This document shows, piece by piece, positions 1 to 6,623 of a DNA stretch of 20,452 bases. The position numbers were made by a program, and so were the translations under genes. The stretch's first letter is position 1. Every line of letters begins with the position of its first letter. The stretch comes from a virus: IMG/VR virus record IMGVR_UViG_3300026304_000010, positions 1-20,452 of that record. One strand, written 5' to 3'. The notes beneath the pieces are model-generated. The model ran no database searches, had not been told where the DNA came from, and saw only the letters and a list, made by a program, of their open reading frames with translations.

Positions 1-57
1 AGAGTCGGCGGAAAAGTGGTCCTGCCTGAGGCGATCTCTGTACTGAAGATGGGCTAA
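1..57 (+). CDS. Partial 3' end of upstream gene, probably major capsid protein
   Basis: The reading frame is open from base 1 to a TAA at 55-57 and encodes the last 18 residues of a protein (RVGGKVVLPEAISVLKMG). A short hydrophobic tail ending in a 'PEAIxVLK' type motif is common at the C-terminus of HK97-fold capsid proteins. The position, directly before head-completion genes, is where the major capsid gene normally lies. The fragment is too short for a firm assignment; a scaffold or decoration protein is possible. Confidence 0.5.
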   Translation, partial: RVGGKVVLPEAISVLKMG

Positions 58-77
58 GCCCGAAGGAGATACACATC

Positions 78-521
78 ATGTCTTTCATTGGACCAACCGG
101 AAAAAACCCGTCCAGGTACTTCTGGACGATCCAGATGCTTGTCGCGGCTGTCTACAAGACGGCTCAGACAAGCGCCTCCATCGACCGTTATCGCAATGGC
201 GGCTACGCGGCCTTGACGCTTGAACTGTGCCCTGGCCTGTGGACGGATGGCACGCACGCCTTCACGATCAACGAGTCGGATGACAACTCAACCTGGACAG
301 CGGTCGTGGCGGCTGACTTGATGCCCAATCCTGAAGTGGGCGTGTATGGCACGGCTTCCACGTTCCTGCCGATCAACGCTGCTACGGCTGTTGTGCAGCG
401 TATCGACTATATTGGCCGCAAACGCTATGTGCAGGTGGTCTCGGCGGAGACAGGCGCAACCGGCGCGGCCTATGCGCTCTTGGGTCACCTGTTCGCGCCG
501 AACGTCTTCCCGGCGGCCTAG
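78..521 (+). CDS. Putative virion protein after capsid gene (147 aa)
   Basis: A good Shine-Dalgarno (SD) sequence, GAAGGAGAT, lies ahead of the ATG. The 147-aa product is soluble, with no signal peptide or membrane segment. A 'ESDDNSTWTAV' stretch near residue 70 and 'YIGRKRYVQVV' near residue 115 resemble a small beta-rich protein often found next to capsid genes in siphophages, sometimes thought to be a head decoration or structural protein. It lies between the probable capsid gene and the connector, so a virion role is likely. The exact function is inferred from position only. The stop codon is followed at once by three GGTAAC repeats. Confidence 0.6.
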   Translation: MSFIGPTGKNPSRYFWTIQMLVAAVYKTAQTSASIDRYRNGGYAALTLELCPGLWTDGTHAFTINESDDNSTWTAVVAADLMPNPEVGVYGTASTFLPINAATAVVQRIDYIGRKRYVQVVSAETGATGAAYALLGHLFAPNVFPAA

Positions 522-548
522 GTAACTTAAAGGTAACGCTGAGGTAAC
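521..548 (+). repeat. Three GGTAAC direct repeats, 11-bp period, spanning the ribosome-binding site
   Basis: GGTAAC occurs at 521-526, 532-537 and 543-548, exactly 11 bp apart. The last two copies share AGGTAACGCT-like sequence, and the last one supplies the SD-like GAGGT before the ATG at 552. Replication slippage that duplicated a ribosome-binding site is the simplest explanation. Confidence 0.7.
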
Positions 549-551
549 GCT

Positions 552-1220
552 ATGGCTGATAGCTTGAAGCTTGATTGGCAAGTCACGGTCCCGGTTTCGG
601 TAGAGCCTGTAGGGTTGGGTGATTTACGCTCGACGAATACAGGTTCCTACCTGCGTGTGGACTTCACGGATGACGATACGGTGCTCTCGGCGCTGATCTC
701 GCAGTGCAGAGCGGACGCCGAGCGCATGACCGGCAAAGCGTTTGCGCCACAGACCATTCAAGCGATGTGGACGATGCCGCAAATCAACGCCGGGAGCCTG
801 TCCGGCTTCAAGCTCCTGTACGACCAGGACTTTTACCAGTACAACGAGAGCCTGGGGGCCAACCCGTTCAGTCCAGCGCCGCTTATGCTGACCTTGCCGA
901 TGCCGCCCTTGACAGCGGTGAGCCTGTTTGAGTACAGGATCACGGTCTTCAACGCCTGGCAGACGTGGCCGGCGCTGGTGAATGGCGTGCCGAACTATGT
1001 GGTGGACACGCTGCCTATCCCTGGCGTGGTGTTGCTGCAATATCCGCCACCGGCCTACCAGTACCGGCTGACGTACACGTGTGGGTATACGACGCTGCCG
1101 CCTGAGCTGAAGCTGATGTTGTTGCAATATATCGCCTGGAAGTATGAGAACCGGCTCGGTGAGGACAAGGGAGACGAGCTGCGCAACATCTTCTTAGGCA
1201 GAAAGAGTTGGGTGCTATAA
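552..1220 (+). CDS. Head-tail connector, phage gp6-like (222 aa)
   Basis: Residues about 33-65 ('DDTVLSALISQCRADAERMTGKAF') match the signature helices of the gp6-like head-tail connector family (Phage_connect_1 type), in which a D-D-x-x-L-x-x-L-I start is followed by an alpha-helix and an E-x-x-T-G-x-x motif. The C-terminal helix ('LKLMLLQYIAWKYENRL') is also typical. In HK97-like phages this protein forms a ring under the portal and joins head to tail. At 222 aa it is longer than the small HK97 gp6; the extra residues lie in the central part, which is usual for the longer members. The stop TAA shares one base with the ATG of the next gene, so translation is probably coupled. Confidence 0.8.
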   Translation: MADSLKLDWQVTVPVSVEPVGLGDLRSTNTGSYLRVDFTDDDTVLSALISQCRADAERMTGKAFAPQTIQAMWTMPQINAGSLSGFKLLYDQDFYQYNESLGANPFSPAPLMLTLPMPPLTAVSLFEYRITVFNAWQTWPALVNGVPNYVVDTLPIPGVVLLQYPPPAYQYRLTYTCGYTTLPPELKLMLLQYIAWKYENRLGEDKGDELRNIFLGRKSWVL

Positions 1221-1612
1221 TGCCGTCGCTCTCAAGCCGTAAACAGGTATCCAGCACAGCGTCAGGTCGCAAGGTGATTATGAAGTTTCAGCAACTCACC
1301 GGCACACCCAACGGTCAGGGCGGCTTCGTGAATGGTGGCACCTGGAATGATGTGGCAGGGCTCACCAATGTGCCGATCACGATCAGAGCGTGGACGCCCT
1401 ATGAGAAGTTTCTAGCCCAGCAGCTCTATCCAGGTGTGACGAGTAGGGCGTATATGCGCTGGCGACGCGGTGTCAATGTGCTGGTGAGCATGCGTGCGAT
1501 GTATGGCAGCCACGTCTACTGGATACGCGGGGTGTCGAACTACGATGAGGCGAACACGGATATCATCTTGTACCTGGAAGAATGGCAACCAACGGGGACG
1601 ATACGACAGTAA
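1220..1612 (+). CDS. Head-tail adaptor / head closure protein (130 aa)
   Basis: I chose the ATG at 1220, which overlaps the preceding stop by one base (TAATG). An in-frame TTG at 1208 would add four residues. The product has the beta-barrel pattern of the SPP1 gp16 / head-tail adaptor family: a basic N-terminus, a 'GTPNGQGGFVNGGTWNDVAGL' loop, a middle segment with conserved R/W residues and a C-terminal 'YWIRGVSNYDEANTDIIL' strand pair, where 'I.GV...D.....I.L' is characteristic. Such proteins seal the head after DNA packaging. Its place between the connector and the gp10-like protein fits this. Confidence 0.7.
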   Translation: MPSLSSRKQVSSTASGRKVIMKFQQLTGTPNGQGGFVNGGTWNDVAGLTNVPITIRAWTPYEKFLAQQLYPGVTSRAYMRWRRGVNVLVSMRAMYGSHVYWIRGVSNYDEANTDIILYLEEWQPTGTIRQ

Positions 1613-1621
1613 GGAGGGACT

Positions 1622-1861
1622 ATGCGTATAAACGGATTTCGCTGTGATGCCTGCTCAAAAGAGCATCTCTTTGAAGCAGCATTTTTGATGCAAAACACGG
1701 GAATGGAACTACTGCCTGCTGATTGGTTCATTGTGCATCACGGTAAACAAGGCGAGGTGCCCTTGATGTTCTGCTCATTGCAGTGTCTTGCAGACTGGAC
1801 ACATAAGCAACTCCCGGAACCCAAAGAAGTCGCGCCTGGCACATCGGAGAACTGGTGGTAA
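1622..1861 (+). CDS. Small four-cysteine zinc-finger protein (79 aa)
   Basis: A strong SD (AAGGAGGG) precedes the ATG. The protein has Cys8-x2-Cys11 near the N-terminus and Cys51-x3-Cys55 in the C-terminal half, a good candidate for one structural zinc site. His15, His39 and His40 are nearby. There is no obvious nucleic-acid-binding basic patch. It sits inside the head-tail completion block, between the adaptor and the gp10-like protein, where such proteins are unusual. It may be a small virion protein, an assembly factor, or a regulator carried within the late operon. Function unknown. Confidence 0.7.
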   Translation: MRINGFRCDACSKEHLFEAAFLMQNTGMELLPADWFIVHHGKQGEVPLMFCSLQCLADWTHKQLPEPKEVAPGTSENWW

Positions 1862-1864
1862 GCC

Positions 1865-2239
1865 ATGAGCGATGAAGTCACGATCAGCGGCATGGACGCG
1901 GTATTCGCGCAGATCGATGCGCACTACCAGAAGCAGGTCAATCGCGCCAATAAGTTCGTGCATCTCGCGGGCTTCACCTGTCAGAAAGTCGGCAAGATCA
2001 ACTGCCCGGTAGGCACACCCGAAAGCACGGGCATCAAGAACTACCACGGTGGCAGGCTGCGGGCCTCCATCCAGGTGGACAACTCGGTGTTTCTGGAAAG
2101 CACGGTTGGAACAAACGTTTACTATGCGCTGTGGGTCCACGAGGGAACCGTGAAGATGCGCGGACGGCCATTCTTGCGGCAAGGGTTCGATGCTGGCGCA
2201 AAGCAGTTGCAGGCTGATCTCGGAGGGAGTGACATTTGA
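1865..2239 (+). CDS. HK97 gp10-like neck / tail-completion protein (124 aa)
   Basis: The protein shows the HK97 gp10-like signature. An N-terminal helix covers residues about 15-45. It is followed by 'INCPVGTPESTG.....GGRLRASI', where the family has a P-V-x-T-G-x-L-x-x-S motif. The C-terminus reads 'TNVYYALWVHEGTVKMRGRPFLRQGF', where the family has 'YA.yvE.GT..m..rPFlrpa'. In HK97-type phages this protein helps join the tail terminator to the neck. The gene starts three bases after the previous stop and overlaps the next start by 4 bp (TTGA), so it is part of a tightly coupled block. Confidence 0.85.
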   Translation: MSDEVTISGMDAVFAQIDAHYQKQVNRANKFVHLAGFTCQKVGKINCPVGTPESTGIKNYHGGRLRASIQVDNSVFLESTVGTNVYYALWVHEGTVKMRGRPFLRQGFDAGAKQLQADLGGSDI

Positions 2240-2676
2240 GCGCGCAAACATCGCTCTCAGAAGTGCAAACGGCTATCTACAGCAGGCTCACCGGCGATAC
2301 AACGCTGATGGCAATGCTGGCGACGCCGCTCATGGGCACCTTTGCGGTGTTTGGCTTCGGCAACGTGCCGGAGAACCAGTCATTCCCGTACATCACGCTC
2401 GGGGATGCGCAGGAGAAGCCGCTCAACGCCTTTGGCACGCGGGGCTATGTCACGATGGTCAAAGTGCACATCTGGGATAGCCAGTTCGGCGGCTTCCAGA
2501 AGGCGCAGCAGATTTTAGCCAGGATGAATACCTTGCTCGATCAGCAGCCGATGACGCTGGCGACGCAAAAGCTGGTGTATTTCCTGTACCAGGCGGCAAT
2601 CACCCTGAATGACCCGGGGGATTACAAGATTTTACATATATCCGTGGAGTACGAGTCCTTCACTCAGGAGATGTAG
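2236..2676 (+). CDS. Tail completion / terminator protein, DUF3168-like (146 aa)
   Basis: Translation probably starts at the TTG at 2236, which has a strong SD (GGAGGG) at normal spacing and overlaps the previous stop. The sequence fits the DUF3168 tail-terminator family: an N-terminal helix 'LSEVQTAIYSRLTGDTTLMAML', then 'VPENQSFPYITLGDAQEKPLNAF', then 'VTMVKVHIWDSQFGGFQKAQQI', where the family has 'V.V.vws...g...a..I', and an 'ILHISVEYESFTQEM' end. These proteins cap the tail tube and set its junction with the head. Position directly after gp10-like and before tail-tube genes supports the call. Confidence 0.8.
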   Translation: MSAQTSLSEVQTAIYSRLTGDTTLMAMLATPLMGTFAVFGFGNVPENQSFPYITLGDAQEKPLNAFGTRGYVTMVKVHIWDSQFGGFQKAQQILARMNTLLDQQPMTLATQKLVYFLYQAAITLNDPGDYKILHISVEYESFTQEM

Positions 2677-2680
2677 ACAA

Positions 2681-2712
2681 ATGTTATGCACATGTTATGC
2701 ACATGTGTACAC
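2681..2712 (+). repeat. 11-bp tandem repeat before the first tail-tube gene
   Basis: ATGTTATGCAC is repeated twice without a gap (2681-2691 and 2692-2702). A degenerate third unit follows that ends in the 8-bp palindrome GTGTACAC (2705-2712). It lies in the only sizeable gap of this part of the operon. No promoter-like -35/-10 pair is clear in it, so an mRNA-level role or plain slippage is possible. Confidence 0.65.
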
Positions 2713-2733
2713 GAGAAGTAAGGAGATGCCATT

Positions 2734-3132
2734 ATGGCTGTAGCCGCATATCCAGCGACTCTTAAAATCGGGGCTAATGCCATCTTAGACCTAATGACCC
2801 ATGAGTTGCCCTTCAAGATGGACAATGTCGAGACAACAGCGTTTAGCGGCTCTGGTGGCGCTGCGGTTGGAACAAAAACATTCGTTCCAACCCTGGTGGG
2901 TATGCAGGCCAAAGTCACCGGCTCATGGAACAAGGCTGACACGAACGGGCAACTGGTCATGGAAACAAACTTCTTTGCCAGGACGCTGACCACGTTCATC
3001 TTCTCGCCCAACGTCACGAACACCTACACGTTCTCAGCATGGATCATCGATTACATCGTCAAGACGGATCCCAAGTCCAAGGTGGACGTCGAGTTCACCC
3101 TGCTGATGAACGGCACCGTAACGCTCGCCTAA
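2734..3132 (+). CDS. Tail tube (major tail) protein, copy 1 (132 aa)
   Basis: The SD GTAAGGAGATG precedes the start. The compact beta-rich 132-aa product starts MAVAAYPATLKIG and contains 'KMDNVETTAFSGS...GTKTFVPTLVGMQAKVTGSW'. This matches the tail-tube pattern in which a strand leads to 'vd.T.f....G...f.pGl...t..G.w'. It would form the hexameric rings of the tail tube. The same motif recurs in the next gene, so the two are paralogues. The copy without the inserted domain is the better candidate for the main tube subunit. Confidence 0.7.
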   Translation: MAVAAYPATLKIGANAILDLMTHELPFKMDNVETTAFSGSGGAAVGTKTFVPTLVGMQAKVTGSWNKADTNGQLVMETNFFARTLTTFIFSPNVTNTYTFSAWIIDYIVKTDPKSKVDVEFTLLMNGTVTLA

Positions 3133-3156
3133 TAGCCTAGAAAGTGAGGCCGCACG

Positions 3157-4107
3157 ATGGCTGTAGCCGGTTATAACTCGCAAGTCCTTGTGGCATCGCT
3201 GCCCAGTGTGGCCTTGACTGACGATGCGACTACGACGGCGGACGGTGGTATCACCTATGTTACATCGGTAGCCGCGCACCGCTACCTGGACAAATCAGTA
3301 GCGGTGGTGGTGCAGGCGCAATTCGACGAAGTGCAGCAGATCGCGCTCACCGGCAATCCGACCGGTGGCACATTCACGCTGACCTTTGGTGCTCAGACGA
3401 CAGGAACGATCAACTGGAATGACCCGGCCTCAACGGTGCAGACGAGGCTCCAGGCGCTTTCCAGTATAGGCGCGGGCAATGCGCTGGTGACTGGCGGGCC
3501 TGGGCCAGGCGTCCCGTGGGTGGTGGAATTTGCGGGCACACTGGCGAAGACCGCCGAAGCGTTGATCACGCGCACCACCAACAGCCTGACAGGTGGCACA
3601 TCCCCTGATGCGATAATCACGCGCATCGTCGGTGGGAGCGGTGTCTATACCGCGATCACACCTACAGGCACGCCGCCGTTCACGCTCTTTAGAGCAAATG
3701 CGCGTATTGTGTTTACTCAGGCCATCCCAGGCGCTTTAGTGCGGTTTCACTCTGGCAACTACTTCCCGTATGCGCAGATTGCCGAGGCGGCCTCCTGTGA
3801 GTTCAGCGGCAAGATGAACACGGAGGACACCACGACGTTTCAGAGTGCAGCGGCCTCAAGCGGCGGCAAGAACTTCACGCCAACCACGCTTGAGGGCACA
3901 CTCAAGTATGGAAGCTTCTGGATCAACATAGCCAGGGCGCAAAGCCTGGTAGCGCGTGATTTCTTGATTGTGAGCTTTCAAACGCCGCCTGGCAACCGCT
4001 ACGAGGGGTTCTGTTATGCAGGCGATTGCAACATCAAGACGGATGCAGGCAAGGTCGTGACGCAGGATTTGGTGTTCCAGTTGACCGATGAGTTCTTTAA
4101 TTCTTAG
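3157..4107 (+). CDS. Second tail tube-like protein with inserted beta domain (316 aa)
   Basis: The start MAVAGYNSQVLVA mirrors that of the previous gene. The C-terminal half (residues about 210-260: 'KMNTEDTTTFQSA...GGKNFTPTTLEGTLKYGSFW') aligns with the tube motif of copy 1. Residues about 57-165 are a separate unit, beginning 'EVQQIALTGNPTGGTFTLTF' and ending in a 'GGTSPDAIITRIVGGSG' segment. That pattern, roughly 'VQ.I.l.G.p.GGtFtLtf.G..T..I.wn...', recurs in phage and secreted actinobacterial-type proteins and looks like an adhesive or surface-displayed beta domain. The whole may be a minor tube subunit, or a decorated tube protein mixed with copy 1. Confidence 0.65.
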   Translation: MAVAGYNSQVLVASLPSVALTDDATTTADGGITYVTSVAAHRYLDKSVAVVVQAQFDEVQQIALTGNPTGGTFTLTFGAQTTGTINWNDPASTVQTRLQALSSIGAGNALVTGGPGPGVPWVVEFAGTLAKTAEALITRTTNSLTGGTSPDAIITRIVGGSGVYTAITPTGTPPFTLFRANARIVFTQAIPGALVRFHSGNYFPYAQIAEAASCEFSGKMNTEDTTTFQSAAASSGGKNFTPTTLEGTLKYGSFWINIARAQSLVARDFLIVSFQTPPGNRYEGFCYAGDCNIKTDAGKVVTQDLVFQLTDEFFNS

Positions 4108-4131
4108 TGATTATAAGGTAAGGAAAATTAC

Positions 4132-4632
4132 ATGTCACATAACGCGGCGGAGGCGCGGGCTCTGCTCTTTAATCGCAAGTTGCAGGAGAAGCTGGTGGAG
4201 TTCTCACTTCCTGGGCTTGAAGAGCTTGACGGGGAATTGTCCGTGCTGGAGCTCAAAGCCTCCGAACTCAAGCAGTGCGAGAAGCTGGCGGAGGGTCCAG
4301 ACGGGGAAGCAGATGAAATCCTGATGATGGCTGCGGTGGTGTGCAAGTCCCTGGTCATGCGCGCCACCAAAGAACGCCTGTTCAGCGATACGGATATGGG
4401 CACGATCAACTATGCGACGGGCGAAGGCTCTGGCGTGGCAGCCTTCGGCCTGGTCGTGCTCAAGCCGTTATCTGACCTGGCTTCTCAGGCATCGGGGATT
4501 GGCGTTGATTTGCTGGCCGAAACGAAAAAAAAGTTGCAAGCAGCCCAATCAAACGGTTCTCAAAATTCCTCTACCGAGAGCTCGGGGCAGCCGGCTCAGG
4601 ACTTACAGAAGATGAATTCTTCGAGCGCATGA
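4132..4632 (+). CDS. Tail assembly chaperone, short form (166 aa)
   Basis: This gene stands between the tail tube and the tape measure, the fixed place of lambda G-like chaperones that coat the tape measure during tail assembly. The N-terminal 130 residues are mostly helical. After the slippery site at residues 132-134 (KKK) the zero-frame tail is a short low-complexity segment rich in Ser, Asn and Gln, typical of the unshifted product. The TGA overlaps an ATG (4629-4631) in the -1 frame. The unshifted protein should be the major product. Family membership rests on position, frameshift layout and length rather than strong sequence similarity. Confidence 0.8.
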   Translation: MSHNAAEARALLFNRKLQEKLVEFSLPGLEELDGELSVLELKASELKQCEKLAEGPDGEADEILMMAAVVCKSLVMRATKERLFSDTDMGTINYATGEGSGVAAFGLVVLKPLSDLASQASGIGVDLLAETKKKLQAAQSNGSQNSSTESSGQPAQDLQKMNSSSA

Positions 4633-4745
4633 CGGCAACGGAATTCCACGAGTGGATTGTCTTCTACCAGTTGGAAAAAGAGGACACACAGGCAGAGATC
4701 GAGGAAGCCAAACGCAAAGCACGCGAGGAAGCAGGAAGCAACTAG
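4132..4745 (+). CDS. Tail assembly chaperone, -1 frameshift fusion (about 204 aa)
   Basis: The zero-frame codons through AAG at 4531-4533 (134 residues), followed by a -1 shift, continue in an open frame from 4533 to the TAG at 4743-4745. This adds 70 residues. The added part contains 'GLTEDEFFERMTATEFHEWI' and then a charged helix ending EEAGSN. That 'l...ef..W..fy.le...' pattern is typical of the T domain of GT chaperones. The stop abuts the tape-measure ATG at 4746. An ATG at 4629 could give a 38-aa stand-alone product instead, but the extended open frame upstream of it argues for the fusion. The long form would recruit tube subunits to the tape measure. Confidence 0.8.
4527..4533 (+). promoter_or_regulatory. 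Slippery heptamer A_AAA_AAG for -1 frameshift
   Basis: The heptamer is in the correct phase: zero-frame codons AAA (4528-4530) and AAG (4531-4533), preceded by A at 4527. It belongs to the most efficient class of bacterial -1 slippery sites. It lies in an 8-A run (4525-4532). A GC-rich hairpin at 4578-4597 (GAGC-T-CGG / CCG-GCTC, one bulge) is about 45 nt downstream, farther than a usual stimulator. Confidence 0.85.
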
Positions 4746-6623
4746 ATGAGTACAGTATCAGTCGGTGATCTCCTGGTGAAATACAAGGCAGACGTGTCTG
4801 ATCTGACTTCGAAGGTCAAATCGGTGAAGTCCGAACTGTCCTCTGTGTCCTCAAACGCTGAGCAGTCAGGCAAAAGCCTCAAGAAGACGGGTGAGGGTGC
4901 CAAAGAGGCGGGCTTTGGCTTCGGCGAGATGATCAAGCACGCCCTGGCCTTTGCCGCAGTTGACGAAGGGCTGGCGACGGTTGGCGGGGCTTTGGGCTTT
5001 CTCAAAGAGCAGACGCTTGACGTGATTGGCGTGACTGAGAAGCACGCATTTGTGGCAGCACAGACGGTTCAGGTGCTCAAATCGACAAAGGACGTGTCAG
5101 GCGAAACCACTGCTTCACTCAACGACATGGCTGATGCGCTTTCCCAAACAACAGACTTTTCGCATGATACCATCCAGGGCGGGGAAAATCTCCTGCTCAC
5201 CTTCACCAACATCGGCAAGGGCGTGTTTCCGCAAGCGACACAAAGTATCCTCGACGTGTCGCAGGCGATGGGCCAGGACTTGAAATCAAGCGCCATTCAG
5301 GTAGGCAAGGCGTTGGGTGATCCCCTGACCGGCATGACCGCGCTACAAAGGATTGGCGTCACCTTCAGCGCGACCGAGAAAGAGCAGATCAAGACGATGA
5401 TGGCGCATCACGATGTCATTGGGGCGCAAAAGGTGATTCTGAAGGAACTGGGCACGGAATTCGGCGGCAGCGCGCAGGCGGCTGGCAAGACCTTCGGCGG
5501 CATGATGAAGGGACTCTCAAACACGATGGAGGATGTCAAGATCAAGATCGGTACGGCTGTGATGCCTCTCTTGACACGGCTTGGACAGTGGTTTATAGCA
5601 AACGGTATGCCATTAATCACGAATTTCAGCACGATCTTGACTACTAAGCTGATCCCTGGCTTTGTCAATCTCATTACCATCGGCAGCAATGTCGTCAATT
5701 TCTTCAAGCAGAACGAACTGGCGATGGACGGACTGAAAGCCGTGCTGGCAGGCGTGAGTATCGTTATCGCGGTCGCGTTGGTCAGTGCCTTTATCGCCTG
5801 GGCTACAGCGGCGTGGGCTGCGGCTACAGCAACCATTGCAGCAACGTGGCCTATTCTGCTCATAGGGGCGATCGTGGCTGCGGTGGTGTTTGGCATCATC
5901 CTGGCAGTCCAGCACTGGGGGCAAATCACGCAATGGCTGGGGAATCTGTGGGCCACGGTCAGCGGCTGGATTGGTGACCGTTTCTCCTGGCTTGGCGACC
6001 ATGTACACGGTATCATCAACGCGATAGGCGGCTTGTTCAGTTGGATTGGTGCCCAGTTCAGCAAGCTTGGGTCATTCTTCCATGCGGTAGGTCAGGCCAT
6101 CGGTGGCGTCTTCTCGTGGATCGGTGGCCTGATCCACGATGAAATTTTGGGCTGGGAGATGCTCTTTTCCTGGATAGGCGATCGGTTCAGCAGCCTCGGC
6201 TCCTTCTTCCAGACTATCGCAGGCGCAATCGGAGCCGCCTTCTCAGGCCTGGGCTCGCTCATCTCCGGCGTGTGGAACGGCATCGTGGGGGATATCAGGC
6301 AGGCTATTAACTGGATCATCTCAATGATCAACGGGTTTATTGGTGGCATCGACTCCATCGGGATAGACATAGGGCCTGTCCACATCCACCCCAACATCCC
6401 ACAAATCCCCTACCTGGCGTCAGGCGGCTACATCGAGTCAACCGGCCTGGCGATGGTGCATGCAGGTGAGAGCGTGGTACCGGCGCGTGCGAGCTCAGGC
6501 GGCGTTGGCGGAACGCAGACATTCATCTTAGAAGTGGATAGCGTGCAATTGGCACAGGTCAACGCCAGGGCGACGGACCGGATCGTACGTCTCAAGCTTG
6601 GGGCAGGAGGTCGCGCGCCATAA
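4746..6623 (+). CDS. Tail tape measure protein (625 aa)
   Basis: Four features mark this as the tape measure. It has an N-terminal helical, coiled-coil-like region (residues 1-60). A long hydrophobic segment covers residues about 330-388. Glycine- and tryptophan-rich helical repeats with WIG/WLG and 'LGSFF' motifs cover about 397-515. The C-terminus has the common 'ASGGYIESTGLAMVHAGESVVPA' motif. By the usual 1.5 angstrom per residue, 625 residues imply a tail of roughly 90-95 nm (inference). The ATG directly follows the chaperone stop. Its last base overlaps the next gene's ATG (TAATGG), so it is translationally linked to the hub. It is relatively short for a siphophage tape measure. Confidence 0.9.
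   Translation: MSTVSVGDLLVKYKADVSDLTSKVKSVKSELSSVSSNAEQSGKSLKKTGEGAKEAGFGFGEMIKHALAFAAVDEGLATVGGALGFLKEQTLDVIGVTEKHAFVAAQTVQVLKSTKDVSGETTASLNDMADALSQTTDFSHDTIQGGENLLLTFTNIGKGVFPQATQSILDVSQAMGQDLKSSAIQVGKALGDPLTGMTALQRIGVTFSATEKEQIKTMMAHHDVIGAQKVILKELGTEFGGSAQAAGKTFGGMMKGLSNTMEDVKIKIGTAVMPLLTRLGQWFIANGMPLITNFSTILTTKLIPGFVNLITIGSNVVNFFKQNELAMDGLKAVLAGVSIVIAVALVSAFIAWATAAWAAATATIAATWPILLIGAIVAAVVFGIILAVQHWGQITQWLGNLWATVSGWIGDRFSWLGDHVHGIINAIGGLFSWIGAQFSKLGSFFHAVGQAIGGVFSWIGGLIHDEILGWEMLFSWIGDRFSSLGSFFQTIAGAIGAAFSGLGSLISGVWNGIVGDIRQAINWIISMINGFIGGIDSIGIDIGPVHIHPNIPQIPYLASGGYIESTGLAMVHAGESVVPARASSGGVGGTQTFILEVDSVQLAQVNARATDRIVRLKLGAGGRAP

Noticed and set aside
4629-4745. Separate 38-aa gene before the tape measure
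   Set aside because: The ATG has no SD and the frame is open far upstream to the slippery site, so it is better explained as the frameshifted end of the chaperone.
5408-6064. Minus-strand open frame of 218 codons, hydrophobic
   Set aside because: It mirrors the hydrophobic section of the tape measure; no start signals.
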